Shown piece after piece: positions 1-7,381 of a stretch of 25,868 bases of DNA. The position numbers and the translations under genes are program-made. The notes under the pieces are model-generated. The model was not told the origin of the DNA and searched no databases. It saw only the letters and a program-made list of their open reading frames with translations. Every line of letters starts with the position of its first letter. The stretch's first letter is position 1. Origin of the DNA: a virus; IMG/VR virus record IMGVR_UViG_3300044591_001457, positions 1 to 25,868 of that record. One strand, 5' to 3'.

Positions 1-112
1 GTTTGCGATCACCCCCGATAGATTTGGGGGAAGGGACCCGCTCAAACCCGTTGCGGCGCAGGGCTTCTCAGCGATCCCCTCGATGAGCCCATAACGCTGC
101 TGTGATGGCCGG

Positions 113-781
113 TTACTTGGCGCTGGCGACAGCCCGCTCGAGGCTGGTGCGCAGGTAGGTGCCAAAGCGCCGCTCGGCGATCTTGGTGCCGATGTCGTTG
201 ATGGGGAAGATCGGCCGATAGGTGGCTGATGGCACTGCGACGAACAGGGGCACGAGCCTGCCCTTAGTGCCGCGCTGGTAGACGCCGGGCGGGCGATTGC
301 GGCCAGCTGGGGTGCCGACGAACACACCACCACGGCCTGGCTTGCCGATCTGCGCTGAGAGGCGCCTTAGAGCGGCTAGAGACACGTTCCCCTGTGTGTT
401 GCGCCTGATCACACCAGGAACCAGCTTGGAGCCCTCTGAGAGGCTTCCAGACGCCTCTGCGAGGAACTTGGCCTCAAATGGCTTGGTGCCACGTCTGCCG
501 CCTGTGATGTTGGCCCGCAGGTATGGCTCACGCTTGGCCTCAGGGAACACGGTCACCACGAGGCTGCGCTTGTTGGCCTTCTCCACCCGCCATGCGTTCT
601 GGATGAAAGGGGTGGGCTTGTCGAAGTAGGTGCGTGATGCGCCCTTCAGTGCAGTGCGTGCGTCGAAGCCCACTCTGTTGAGCGCTTGCGCAATGGCAAA
701 GGGGAGCTGCTTGGTCATGGTGTCGGTCCACCTGATGGCCTTGGGCAGCTCGGACTTGATGTCGAGGGTGAGGGTTGCCAT
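113..781 (-). CDS. Minor tail protein, phage lambda gpZ-like (222 aa)
   Basis: The protein is basic and lacks membrane segments. An N-terminal helix with LPFAIAQALNRVGFDART (about residues 25-42) is followed by a Gly/Arg-rich middle and a C-terminal helix RRFGTYLRTSLERAVASAK. This layout resembles the lambda gpZ minor tail family, which acts in completing the tail for joining to the head. The match is by pattern only. The ATG at 781 is the first start. The gene lies on the same strand as the primase but is separated from it by a 207-base repeat-rich gap, so it may belong to a structural operon continuing beyond the left edge. Alternatives are another head-tail or tail-completion protein of similar size. 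In the 112 bases beyond its stop I see no convincing gene, only a short open frame running off the edge. Confidence 0.5.
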   Translation of the reverse strand: MATLTLDIKSELPKAIRWTDTMTKQLPFAIAQALNRVGFDARTALKGASRTYFDKPTPFIQNAWRVEKANKRSLVVTVFPEAKREPYLRANITGGRRGTKPFEAKFLAEASGSLSEGSKLVPGVIRRNTQGNVSLAALRRLSAQIGKPGRGGVFVGTPAGRNRPPGVYQRGTKGRLVPLFVAVPSATYRPIFPINDIGTKIAERRFGTYLRTSLERAVASAK

Positions 782-892
782 GCGCCAAGGGTAGGCCGGA
801 GGCAGGGGCGAGGCGATCGAAATCGGGTGAGCTGGTCACTGTCGACCTGCCAACCTGGGCAACCTTGCCCCTATAGCTCCTTTTTCCCTCAG

Positions 893-968
893 CCCTTCTC
901 CCCTTCTATTACTTTATTACTAAGGTTAGAAGGTTAGTAAGGTTAGTAAAGGGCTTGGGGCAGAAGGG
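893..968. repeat. Imperfect dyad containing three AAGGTTAG repeats; candidate origin or terminator
   Basis: This AT-rich pocket lies in a GC-rich genome, just past the stop of the primase-helicase gene. AAGGTTAG occurs three times in direct orientation, at 922-929, 930-937 and 939-946. The flanks form an imperfect dyad: 893-899 pairs with 962-968 (7 bp), 900-903 with 957-960, and parts of 912-923 with 943-951. Iteron-like repeats in an AT-rich pocket beside a replication gene fit an origin. A transcription terminator or regulator site between the primase and tail genes is equally possible. The role is inferred. Confidence 0.45.
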
Positions 969-979
969 ATTTCAGCCAT

Positions 980-1001
980 CCAACCTCCTCAGCGAGGTTG
1001 G
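980..1001. repeat. Perfect 8-bp hairpin over the primase stop codon
   Basis: CCAACCTC (980-987) and GAGGTTGG (994-1001) are perfect inverted copies with a 6-nt loop. The hairpin overlaps the TGA of the primase-helicase gene. No run of T follows on either strand, so it is not a standard intrinsic terminator. The core ACC/GGT motif recalls the AAGGTTAG repeats nearby and the GGTTGGC copies at about 3063-3080. Confidence 0.5.
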
Positions 1002-3028
1002 CAGTAGACCCATTTCATCCGACCTTCCAACCATTGCCGAGACTTTTCAAAGCCCATTTCGCGCAAGATCGAGGCCACCTGCATCTGATCGGCTCTGCCT
1101 TGGCGCTCCACCGGCTTGCCGATCGCTTCGGTCAAAAGCAGCTCTGAGGTGATGTGCCGACCATGGTTGACAGGTTGGTTAAGCCAGGTCTCGATGGCCG
1201 CCTTCCATGGGCTGTCGACCAGGTAGGACTCGTTCTCACGATCCACCTGTGCGGCGTGTTCAGCGGCAAGGTGGTTTGGCTCGCCTTTGCGATAGGCAGC
1301 GACAGCAGCTGACCAGATGGCATCGCGCTCAAGCAGTAGGCCATCGACAGGGATGTGGGGTGCTGCGGTCACAGGGATGACCCAGAAGCGGCGGTTGCCG
1401 GTGTCATCAACCAAGAAGCCCGTATCCCGGTTGGTGGAGCCGACGATGATCGAGCGGCGCGGAAATGCTTCCGTTGTGCGTTGGTATGGCGCGCGGAACA
1501 TGTCGGTCTGTTGGGTGAGGAAGGCTTTCACCTGACCTGCGTGCTTGCGGCCGGTGATGTGATCCAGCTCGGCCCACTCCATGAGCCAGGAACGGTGCAG
1601 CACCATGAGGTCGTCTTTCGAGCCGATGTCACGCAGGGCATCGCTGAACCAGAGGCCGCCGAGATTGCGCCAGAAAGTGGACTTACCGCAGCCTTGTGGC
1701 CCCATGAGCACGCAAGCTGAATCGTGCTTGCAGCCGGGCTCAAAGATGCGACGCACAGCTGCGATGAGCGTGGCCTTGAGCATGGCGTCATAAAGAGTGC
1801 CGGGCTGATCGTTCGGTCGCAGGTAAGCGGTGGCGAGGTGATCGATAGCTGCTGGTGGAACGTGATCAGCGACGTGCTCGAGGTAGTTCCGCACGGGGTC
1901 GTGTGGGTTCTCTAGAGCGACGACGTGAACGGCATCTGCTGCGAGGTCTTTGGTGACCTTGACGCCCTCTTGGGCCATCTGCAGATAGAAATGCTCGATG
2001 TGCTCGAGGGGCTTTTCGTCCAGCTCGATGGTCTTGGTGAAGACGTTCCAACGAAGGCGTTCGCCTAGCTGCTGGCGCAGAAGGGTGAGCAGCTCGTTGG
2101 ATTCGAGCTTGAGCAGCTTGTCTGGGCGAGCTGTAGGCTGTGCCGTGCTGCGCTCCTGTGGCTGGGACGCTGGCCGCTCGGCTGGAGACGGGCGGCCTTT
2201 TTCATGGCCGGCGAGATGGGCAAGGGTGCCGAGGGAGACGCCACCGGCTGCGGCATGGAAGGTGCGCCATTTTGCCTCGCAGACACCGGGCTCGAACTTG
2301 CCGGATGAGGCGGACCAGCTGATCCAGTCAGAGAGGAGCGAGTCGTCGCCGACGCTGTGGAGCGCCATGCCGACCTTGACCCATGTGTCGTAGTCGTCTG
2401 CGTCAGCGGCGGGAATGCGCTGAAGGAAATCTCGAGCGCGTGTGCTGTCGGTTTCCGGCAGGCGCAGCAGCGGGGCCGGATCAGGCTTGTGGCGCTGCAT
2501 CTGCTGCAGAAGCAGTGATGGCGCCTCAGCGAGGGGCAGCTCACCAGGGCCGCGGCCTTTCAGCCAGCGATAGGCGCCGGTGATGGGGTGTGCGCCAGCA
2601 ACGACGGACTGACAGCCTGCCCAACGCAGTTCAAGCTGTTCGCCCTTGATCGAGCTGCGCAGCTTGGTGGTTTTGATGGTGGCCCAGAAGGGCTCAGGCA
2701 CTTGGTAGATGATCTGGACGCGAGCATCACGGCCTGAGGTAACGGCCCATGATTTCGGCAGATCACGCAGTGGTGCGCCGATGCGCTCGAGCACCTCTGA
2801 AGCGCCTAGGCCGTCGTGATCAACGAACAACAGGCCACCGGACTGCGGGCCTGCGATCACGCCGATAGCAACAGCACGCCCAGCTTGGATCTCAGCGGTC
2901 AGATCGTCGCGGGAGATGGGGTGCTTTTGCCACTCGGGCTGATAAGGGCGCTTGTCGTTGCCTACTGCGACGAGAGCCCATGAGTCGGGGAGCTGGGAGA
3001 GCTGCTGGAGGAGGGGGTGGCTGGTCAT
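989..3028 (-). CDS. Bifunctional PrimPol primase and VapE/P4-type helicase (679 aa)
   Basis: This is the likely phage replication initiator, combining RNA/DNA primer synthesis with an AAA+ helicase. Residues about 1-180 form a PrimPol domain, with the metal-binding pair at D70-x-D72 in LLFVDHDG and a later strand QLELRWAGCQSVVAGAHP. Residues about 195-275 look like a primase C-terminal (PriCT) domain. Residues about 380-600 form the VapE/D5-like ATPase, with Walker A GPQGCGKST at 443-451, an acidic Walker B region around WLMEWAELD (481-489), and a sensor region IIVGSTNRDTGF followed by NRRFW. A Pro/Gln-rich linker (about 278-303) joins the halves. The start lies 8 nt after the VRR-NUC stop, so helicase, nuclease and primase form one operon. 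Confidence 0.9.
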   Translation of the reverse strand: MTSHPLLQQLSQLPDSWALVAVGNDKRPYQPEWQKHPISRDDLTAEIQAGRAVAIGVIAGPQSGGLLFVDHDGLGASEVLERIGAPLRDLPKSWAVTSGRDARVQIIYQVPEPFWATIKTTKLRSSIKGEQLELRWAGCQSVVAGAHPITGAYRWLKGRGPGELPLAEAPSLLLQQMQRHKPDPAPLLRLPETDSTRARDFLQRIPAADADDYDTWVKVGMALHSVGDDSLLSDWISWSASSGKFEPGVCEAKWRTFHAAAGGVSLGTLAHLAGHEKGRPSPAERPASQPQERSTAQPTARPDKLLKLESNELLTLLRQQLGERLRWNVFTKTIELDEKPLEHIEHFYLQMAQEGVKVTKDLAADAVHVVALENPHDPVRNYLEHVADHVPPAAIDHLATAYLRPNDQPGTLYDAMLKATLIAAVRRIFEPGCKHDSACVLMGPQGCGKSTFWRNLGGLWFSDALRDIGSKDDLMVLHRSWLMEWAELDHITGRKHAGQVKAFLTQQTDMFRAPYQRTTEAFPRRSIIVGSTNRDTGFLVDDTGNRRFWVIPVTAAPHIPVDGLLLERDAIWSAAVAAYRKGEPNHLAAEHAAQVDRENESYLVDSPWKAAIETWLNQPVNHGRHITSELLLTEAIGKPVERQGRADQMQVASILREMGFEKSRQWLEGRMKWVYCQPR

Positions 3029-3036
3029 CCATAGAC

Positions 3037-3447
3037 CTATGAACCGTCAGAGTTTGGCGGGAAGGTTGGCAGGTTGGCAACCAAATGGTGAGCATCTGCA
3101 ACAGACCGCGCCACTCCAGCGATGCCACCAGCTGATCGGACGGCATGGAGCCAGTGGGTCTGAGCAGGTGAGAGGCGGCCTGTGGCGGTCTTCACCTCCA
3201 CGCTGGTGAACACGGCGATGCGCTGGCCAACCATCTCGGGTGTGATCACCATGGTGCGCCAGCCGATCAGGTCAGCGGAGCCGCGGGCAAGGCCGAAGGT
3301 GACGAGGCGCCCGGTGCGTGGATCAGGCAGGCTGCCCACCTGGTTGCGGAACAGTCGGGCATCGGGATGCGTGCCGAGCGCGAGACGGATGCGCTGCTGC
3401 AGGTCGGTCTCGGGGTTCGCCACATCAGGCCGATCGGTTGCGCGCAT
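3037..3447 (-). CDS. VRR-NUC family nuclease (136 aa)
   Basis: This is a compact PD-(D/E)XK nuclease of the VRR-NUC type, a family with structure-specific DNA cleavage in phages and in eukaryotic FAN1. The visible active-site pattern is GSAD with D59, then E84-V-K86, then Q96. The ATG at 3447 is preferred over upstream starts because GGAAGG sits about 7 nt before it and because longer versions only read through the helicase gene in another frame. The first 23 nt overlap the end of the helicase gene, suggesting coupled translation. Processing of forks or junctions together with the adjacent helicase and primase is inferred from context. Confidence 0.8.
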   Translation of the reverse strand: MRATDRPDVANPETDLQQRIRLALGTHPDARLFRNQVGSLPDPRTGRLVTFGLARGSADLIGWRTMVITPEMVGQRIAVFTSVEVKTATGRLSPAQTHWLHAVRSAGGIAGVARSVADAHHLVANLPTFPPNSDGS

Positions 3448-4798
3448 TGTGGACCTTCCACGCCCATGCGGGGCTGTAGCCGCGCTGACGTGCGATGGCC
3501 ATGAGCTCGGGGAGCGTGCGGGCACGGCGGCGCTCGGCGACACGCTGGCGCACGGCCTCGCGGTGGAGCTCCTTCAGCTCACCGGCCACCTGGCGCAGCT
3601 GACGCGCGGGCTGGATCGGCACGGGTGTGCCGCAGCAGGGGCAGGCCGGCTGTGGTGCAAATGCAGCAAAACAGGTCTGGCATGTGCGAACGCACGGAGC
3701 TGCGGGACCAGCTGCGCGGCCGCGCTTCAGGCGATCGTCCAGCGACCAGTCCCGCGGATCATCCGGGAAGCCATGGCGGTGGACGTTGCCCACATGGTCG
3801 AGGATCACGGCGTGCGCCTTGCCGGGTGCCGGGCGCAGTACGCGGCCAACCTGCTGCAGGTAGAGGCCGAGGCTGGCGGTGGGGCGCAGCAGGATGGCGG
3901 CTTCGGCATCGGGGCAGTCGAAGCCTTCGGAGACCACATCGACGGTCACCAGCAGCTGCAAGGTGCCTGCGACGAACTGTCGCAGGAGTGCGTCACGATG
4001 CTGCGTTGATGTTGTGCCGAGCAGCGTGGCGGCTGTGATCCCTGATTCGGTGAAGGCCGCGGCCACGGAGTCTGCGTGCTTGGTAGAACAGCAGAAGGCG
4101 ATTGCCCGTTTGTTGGGACAGATGCGCAAATAATGTGCAATCGCGTCACCTGTGACGGTGGGGCGATCCATGCGATCGGCTGCTTGCTCAGGCGAATAAT
4201 CACCAGCGCGAATTGCGATTCTGGACAGGTCGGCAATGATTGGTGGCGCAAATACACGCGCAGGCGATAAGTGCCCTTGCGATGTAAGGGTTGCCACTGA
4301 TGGTCCAATCACCAGATGATCGAATACCGCACTGAGGCCGCGGCCGTCCTGCCTGATGGGGGTCGCCGTAACGCCGAGGCGGAAGGCTTGTGGCCAGTGG
4401 CTGAGCACTGAAGACCAGGTGCCAGCAACCGCGTGGTGCGCCTCATCAATGACGATGAGATCTGGCTGCCAGTGCTGACGATGCAGACGCCGCGCAAGCG
4501 TCTGCACTGATGCGACCTGCACCGGGTGATCGGCCTCCGGGTGACCTGCCGCGATCACGCCATGGGATACGCCGGCCAGGCTGAGCTTCGCGCTGGCCTG
4601 AAGGATCAGCTCACGCCTGTGGACGAGGATCAGCACGCGGCGGCCGCGTGCGACGGCTCCAGCTGTGATGGCGGAGAAGCAAATCGTCTTGCCAGCGCCG
4701 GTGCTCAAGACAAGCAGAGGAGCGCGCGCGCCTTGGCGGTAGGCAGCACGAAGGTCTGAGATCGCCTGTGCTTGATAGTCGCGAAGCGTGAGACTCAT
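3425..4798 (-). CDS. Superfamily 2 DEAD/DEAH-box DNA helicase (457 aa)
   Basis: This is an ATP-dependent helicase or translocase of the RecQ/UvrB-like SF2 class. The Q-motif-like RDYQAQAI lies at 6-13, Walker A STGAGKT at 32-38, the DEAH box at 118-121, and motif III TAT at about 144-146. Motif VI is QQVGRVLRP in the second RecA-like domain. A cysteine cluster CVRTCQTCF...CPCCG near residue 370-400 probably binds zinc. The basic C-terminal tail is unusual and may contact DNA. It starts the minus-strand replication operon, directly opposite the exonuclease operon across a dyad. A role in replication restart or recombination is inferred. Confidence 0.9.
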   Translation of the reverse strand: MSLTLRDYQAQAISDLRAAYRQGARAPLLVLSTGAGKTICFSAITAGAVARGRRVLILVHRRELILQASAKLSLAGVSHGVIAAGHPEADHPVQVASVQTLARRLHRQHWQPDLIVIDEAHHAVAGTWSSVLSHWPQAFRLGVTATPIRQDGRGLSAVFDHLVIGPSVATLTSQGHLSPARVFAPPIIADLSRIAIRAGDYSPEQAADRMDRPTVTGDAIAHYLRICPNKRAIAFCCSTKHADSVAAAFTESGITAATLLGTTSTQHRDALLRQFVAGTLQLLVTVDVVSEGFDCPDAEAAILLRPTASLGLYLQQVGRVLRPAPGKAHAVILDHVGNVHRHGFPDDPRDWSLDDRLKRGRAAGPAAPCVRTCQTCFAAFAPQPACPCCGTPVPIQPARQLRQVAGELKELHREAVRQRVAERRRARTLPELMAIARQRGYSPAWAWKVHNARNRSA

Positions 4799-4803
4799 GA
4801 GAC

Positions 4804-4839
4804 TTGACCTTGGATAGCGGGAAGGAATACCAAGGTCAG
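4804..4839. promoter_or_regulatory. Operator dyad with overlapping divergent promoter candidates
   Basis: TGACCTTGG (4805-4813) and CCAAGGTCA (4830-4838) are perfect inverted 9-mers, 16 nt apart, midway between divergent operons. On the plus strand TTGACC (4804-4809) is followed after 17 nt by ATACCA. On the minus strand CTGACC (4839-4834) is followed after 17 nt by TATCCA (4816-4811). The two candidate promoters would overlap almost completely. The dyad is seen directly; the promoter assignments are inferred and the plus-strand -10 is weak. A second small dyad, GCCGG/CCGGC, lies at about 4842-4858. Confidence 0.55.
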
Positions 4840-4893
4840 CGGCCGGATACTAGCCGGCAGAGAGGGAAATACTGAGAACTACTGGGGGAAGCG

Positions 4894-5793
4894 ATGACAG
4901 GCAGGGAAACAGTGGTAAGTTGCGTGAGCCTTCGGTACGCGCTGCCTTTGGACAACGCCGCCTATCACCGCCATCCGGCGGTCTCGAAATCACACCTCGA
5001 TCAGATCGCCCGCAGCCCGCTGCACTACTGGGCGCGGTATCTGGACCCGAACCGGGTGGAGCCTGAGCCGACGCCAGCGATGCGGCTCGGCACTGCGGTT
5101 CACACGCTGACGCTGGAGCAGGACACCTTCGCCGAGCGCTACGTGGTGGCGCCGCAGTTCGATCGCCGCACCAAGGCCGGCAAGGAGGAGTGGGCTGCGT
5201 TCGAGGCTGAAGCCGCAGGCCGCGAGCTGATCAGCGCCGACGATCGCGCCACCATCAGCCGGATGGCCGAGGCAGTGTGGAGCCACCCTGCTGCCGGTGC
5301 GCTGCTGAGGCTGAAGGGCAAGGCCGAAACCACGCACATGTGGACCGATGAGGCGACCGGCCTCGAGTGCAAGTGCCGGCCGGACTGGCTGACCGATGAC
5401 GGCAGCCTGATCGTGGACCTGAAGACCACCGAGGATGCAAGCCCTGCTGGGTTCAGGAAGTCGATCGCCAACTTCCGCTACCACGTGCAGGCGGCCTGGT
5501 ATCTGCACGGCCTCGAGCAGGCCACCGTGCGCCGGCCGGAGGGGTTCATCTTCATCTGCGTGGAGAAGAAGCCACCGCACGCCGTGGCGGTCTACGTGGC
5601 CGATGGCGACATGATCAGTGCCGGTGGTGAGCGTGCGCTGCAGGATCTGGAGCGTCTGGCCGAGTGCCGCGCTGCCGGCCGGTGGCCGGGCTACAGCGAG
5701 GAGATCCAGCCGATCGGGCTGCCGGCATGGATGCGGCCGCGGCCGGATGGATCGCTGCCGGTCGGAGCACCAGCCGAGATCGAGCTCTACTGA
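4894..5793 (+). CDS. PD-(D/E)XK exonuclease, RecE / exodeoxyribonuclease VIII-like (299 aa)
   Basis: The predicted role is 5'-3' degradation of one DNA strand, producing single strands for the RecT-like protein two genes downstream. Visible catalytic elements are GTAVH (66-70, H70), D164 in CRPDWL, D175-L-K177 in IVDLKTT, and the QxxxY motif Q199...Y203. The order and spacing match the lambda-exonuclease/RecE/Cas4 nuclease group. A strong ribosome site (GGGGGAAG) precedes the ATG at 4894. The stop overlaps the next start as TGATG. Pairing with a RecT gene strongly supports a recombination role. The exact subfamily (RecE versus YqaJ) is uncertain. Confidence 0.85.
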   Translation: MTGRETVVSCVSLRYALPLDNAAYHRHPAVSKSHLDQIARSPLHYWARYLDPNRVEPEPTPAMRLGTAVHTLTLEQDTFAERYVVAPQFDRRTKAGKEEWAAFEAEAAGRELISADDRATISRMAEAVWSHPAAGALLRLKGKAETTHMWTDEATGLECKCRPDWLTDDGSLIVDLKTTEDASPAGFRKSIANFRYHVQAAWYLHGLEQATVRRPEGFIFICVEKKPPHAVAVYVADGDMISAGGERALQDLERLAECRAAGRWPGYSEEIQPIGLPAWMRPRPDGSLPVGAPAEIELY

Positions 5794-5936
5794 TGCGGAT
5801 CCCTTCCTTGGCCATCCGTGCGCCCGTGGCGGCGCTGGCCGGCGGCTGGTTCCTGACGGAGCTGTGGCCGATCACCTACTGGCCGGCGGTGGCCGGCTGC
5901 CTGTTCATCTATCTGACCTTGAGACTTCAACCATGA
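5793..5936 (+). CDS. Small hydrophobic protein between exonuclease and RecT genes (47 aa)
   Basis: The peptide begins MRIPSLAIRAPVAALAGGWF and is mostly hydrophobic, with one or two short membrane segments (about residues 6-21 and 29-43). Its ATG overlaps the exonuclease stop (TGATG) and its TGA overlaps the RecT start (ATGA), so it is tightly coupled on both sides. I do not recognise a family. A membrane protein inside a recombination operon is unexpected; it might be only a coupling spacer. Confidence 0.6.
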   Translation: MRIPSLAIRAPVAALAGGWFLTELWPITYWPAVAGCLFIYLTLRLQP

Positions 5937-6616
5937 GCGAGTCCACAGCACTGACCACGACCGGAGGCAGCGTGTTTTCCGGCATCCAGGCATTCGAGGA
6001 TGCGCAGCGGATCGCGAAGGCGCTGGCCAGCAGCACGCTGATCCCGCCGCAGTTCCAAGGGCAGCAGGGATTCGCGAACTGCCTGGTGGCGCTGGAGATC
6101 GCCAACCGGATGCGGATGAGCCCGTTCCAGGTGATGCAGAACCTGCACATCATCCACGGCCGCCCGAGCTGGAGCAGCCAGTTCATCATCGGCCTGATCA
6201 ACGGCTGCGGCCGGTTCAGCCCGCTGCGCTACGAGATGACGGGCAGCGGCGACAGCCTCAGCTGCTACTGCGTGGCGACGGAGCACGCCAGCGGCAACGA
6301 CCTGAAGGGTCCGGCCGTGAGCATGGCGATGGCGAAGAAGGAAGGCTGGGCGACGAAGAGCGGCAGCAAGTGGCTGACCATGCCCGAGCTGATGATCCGC
6401 TACCGCGCCGCGGCCTTCTGGGGTCGGCTGTACATCCCCGAGCTGCTGGTCGGCATCCAGACCGAGGAGGAGGTGGTGGACGTGGAGCCCGTGACGGTGC
6501 GCCCGGCCGAGCCCGCCCCGAAGTCAGCGGTGGAGCAGCTGAACGCGAAGATCAAGCAGCCGGCGGCGGAGCAGGTTGATGTGGTGGAGGCAAGCGATGC
6601 AGATGAAATCTTCTGA
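5933..6616 (+). CDS. RecT-like single-strand annealing protein (227 aa)
   Basis: It should bind single-stranded DNA and promote annealing in phage recombination. The segment CLVALEIANRMRMSPFQVMQ (about 49-68) followed by NLHIIHGRPSWSSQFII is typical of the RecT family in phages. A second conserved part, GWATKSGSKWLTMPELMIRYRAAAFWGRLY, lies at about 138-167. The C-terminal third is low-complexity and acidic and ends DADEIF, resembling the acidic, Phe-terminated tip of SSB. The ATG at 5933 overlaps the upstream stop. Longer forms read through the exonuclease gene and are rejected. Confidence 0.85.
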   Translation: MSESTALTTTGGSVFSGIQAFEDAQRIAKALASSTLIPPQFQGQQGFANCLVALEIANRMRMSPFQVMQNLHIIHGRPSWSSQFIIGLINGCGRFSPLRYEMTGSGDSLSCYCVATEHASGNDLKGPAVSMAMAKKEGWATKSGSKWLTMPELMIRYRAAAFWGRLYIPELLVGIQTEEEVVDVEPVTVRPAEPAPKSAVEQLNAKIKQPAAEQVDVVEASDADEIF

Positions 6617-6827
6617 GCCCGGATACCTGCAACCACGCGAGCTGGCAGCCAGGTGGCGAGGTGTCGTCACGCTGAGCACGCTCGACAACTGGCGCAGCCA
6701 GAACCGCGGCCCGAGGTTCGTGAAGATCGGAGGCCGTGTCCTGTATCCCGTCGCTGAGGTGGAGGCCTACGAGGCTCGAAACCTGCGCGGGATGCCCAAC
6801 AACCCACCTACCCAACCGAGACCATGA
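6597..6827 (+). CDS. HTH DNA-binding protein, AlpA/excisionase-like (76 aa)
   Basis: A winged-helix MerR/excisionase-type fold is suggested by YLQPRELAARW (helix-turn), TLDNWRSQNRGPRFVKIGGR (recognition helix and wing) and VLYPVAEVEAYEARN. Proteins of this pattern act as excisionases or small regulators. It overlaps the RecT end by about 20 nt and shares ATGA with the next gene. A second ATG at 6603 is an alternative start. Its position 6 kb from the integrase is unusual for an excisionase, so a regulator role is also possible. Confidence 0.75.
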   Translation: MQMKSSEPGYLQPRELAARWRGVVTLSTLDNWRSQNRGPRFVKIGGRVLYPVAEVEAYEARNLRGMPNNPPTQPRP

Positions 6828-7150
6828 CCTTCAAGCTAAACCTGGCGATCTTCAAGTCCACCAAGCCCGACAGCAAGGTGGACTTCAGCGGCCGGATGAA
6901 CATCAAGCCGGAGGAGCTCGATGCGCTGTGCGCGTTCGTGCTGAGCCAGCCGGTGGACCAGTACGGCAGCGTGCAGGTGCCGGTGACCGGCTGGAAGAAG
7001 ACCAGCAGCAGCGGGACTGCGTATGTGAGCGCGGTGGCGCAGCCTCCCCGTGACTGGGTGCCGCCCGTCACCGCTCAGAGCGCAGCTGCCAGCCTGGCGC
7101 AAGCGACTGATGGCGTGGTGACGGAGATCACCGAGGCCGATCTGTTCTAG
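6824..7150 (+). CDS. Small protein with SSB-like acidic C-terminus (108 aa)
   Basis: I do not recognise a family. The first 75 residues alternate hydrophobic and polar residues in a beta-rich manner (LNLAIFKS, GSVQVPVTGW, GTAYVSAVAQPP). After a Pro/Ala linker the protein ends EITEADLF. An acidic tip ending in Phe is the mark of SSB proteins, where it recruits partner enzymes. With an upstream exonuclease and RecT, a single-stranded DNA-binding role is the best guess. Its stop (TAG, 7148-7150) overlaps the stop of the converging gene at 7147. Confidence 0.6.
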   Translation: MTFKLNLAIFKSTKPDSKVDFSGRMNIKPEELDALCAFVLSQPVDQYGSVQVPVTGWKKTSSSGTAYVSAVAQPPRDWVPPVTAQSAAASLAQATDGVVTEITEADLF

Positions 7151-7350
7151 GCCTTCATCAGCAGGAGCTCCAGGCGCGCGATCTCATTGACCGCGGCCTG
7201 GAGCATCTCCTGCTGGTGGTAGCACTGCTTAAGGAGCTTTGCCGCGAGCGGCCCCACCTGCGGGTGGCGTTCGATGTCGCGGCATTGCTTTTCGATCAAA
7301 AACTGTTTTTCCGGTGGTATCTGCGCCACCATCCACTCACCGAATTTCAT
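7147..7350 (-). CDS. Small helical protein encoded against the early operons; possible NblA-like fold (67 aa)
   Basis: The product starts MKFGEWMVAQIPPEKQF and is then almost wholly helical: LIEKQCRDIERHP, a short turn, and LAAKLLKQCYHQQEMLQAAVNEIARLE. Two antiparallel helices after an EKQF motif recall small cyanobacterial proteins, including NblA, the phycobilisome-degradation adaptor, but similarity is weak and could be only helical composition. The ATG at 7350 is the start nearest the conserved-looking part; longer forms look like readthrough. It is the only minus-strand gene between 4894 and 10701. No clear ribosome site is seen. Confidence 0.55.
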   Translation of the reverse strand: MKFGEWMVAQIPPEKQFLIEKQCRDIERHPQVGPLAAKLLKQCYHQQEMLQAAVNEIARLELLLMKA

Positions 7351-7381
7351 TGTTCTGGGGCGAACTGCCCCCATGTTGCCG

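Noticed and set aside
1-112. Open frame from the left edge on the minus strand
   Set aside because: No good start or ribosome site; too short to judge. The CCCCC/GGGGG dyad near 14-32 lacks a T-run.
1058-1065. Extra copy of TTCGCGCA in the primase gene
   Set aside because: It lies alone in coding sequence; another single copy occurs at 13174-13181 within the integrase. Single 8-mers are expected by chance in GC-rich DNA, unlike the cluster at the att site.
3182-4009. 275-codon plus-strand open frame opposite the helicase and nuclease
   Set aside because: Helicase and VRR-NUC motifs are complete on the other strand; this frame shows only biased composition.
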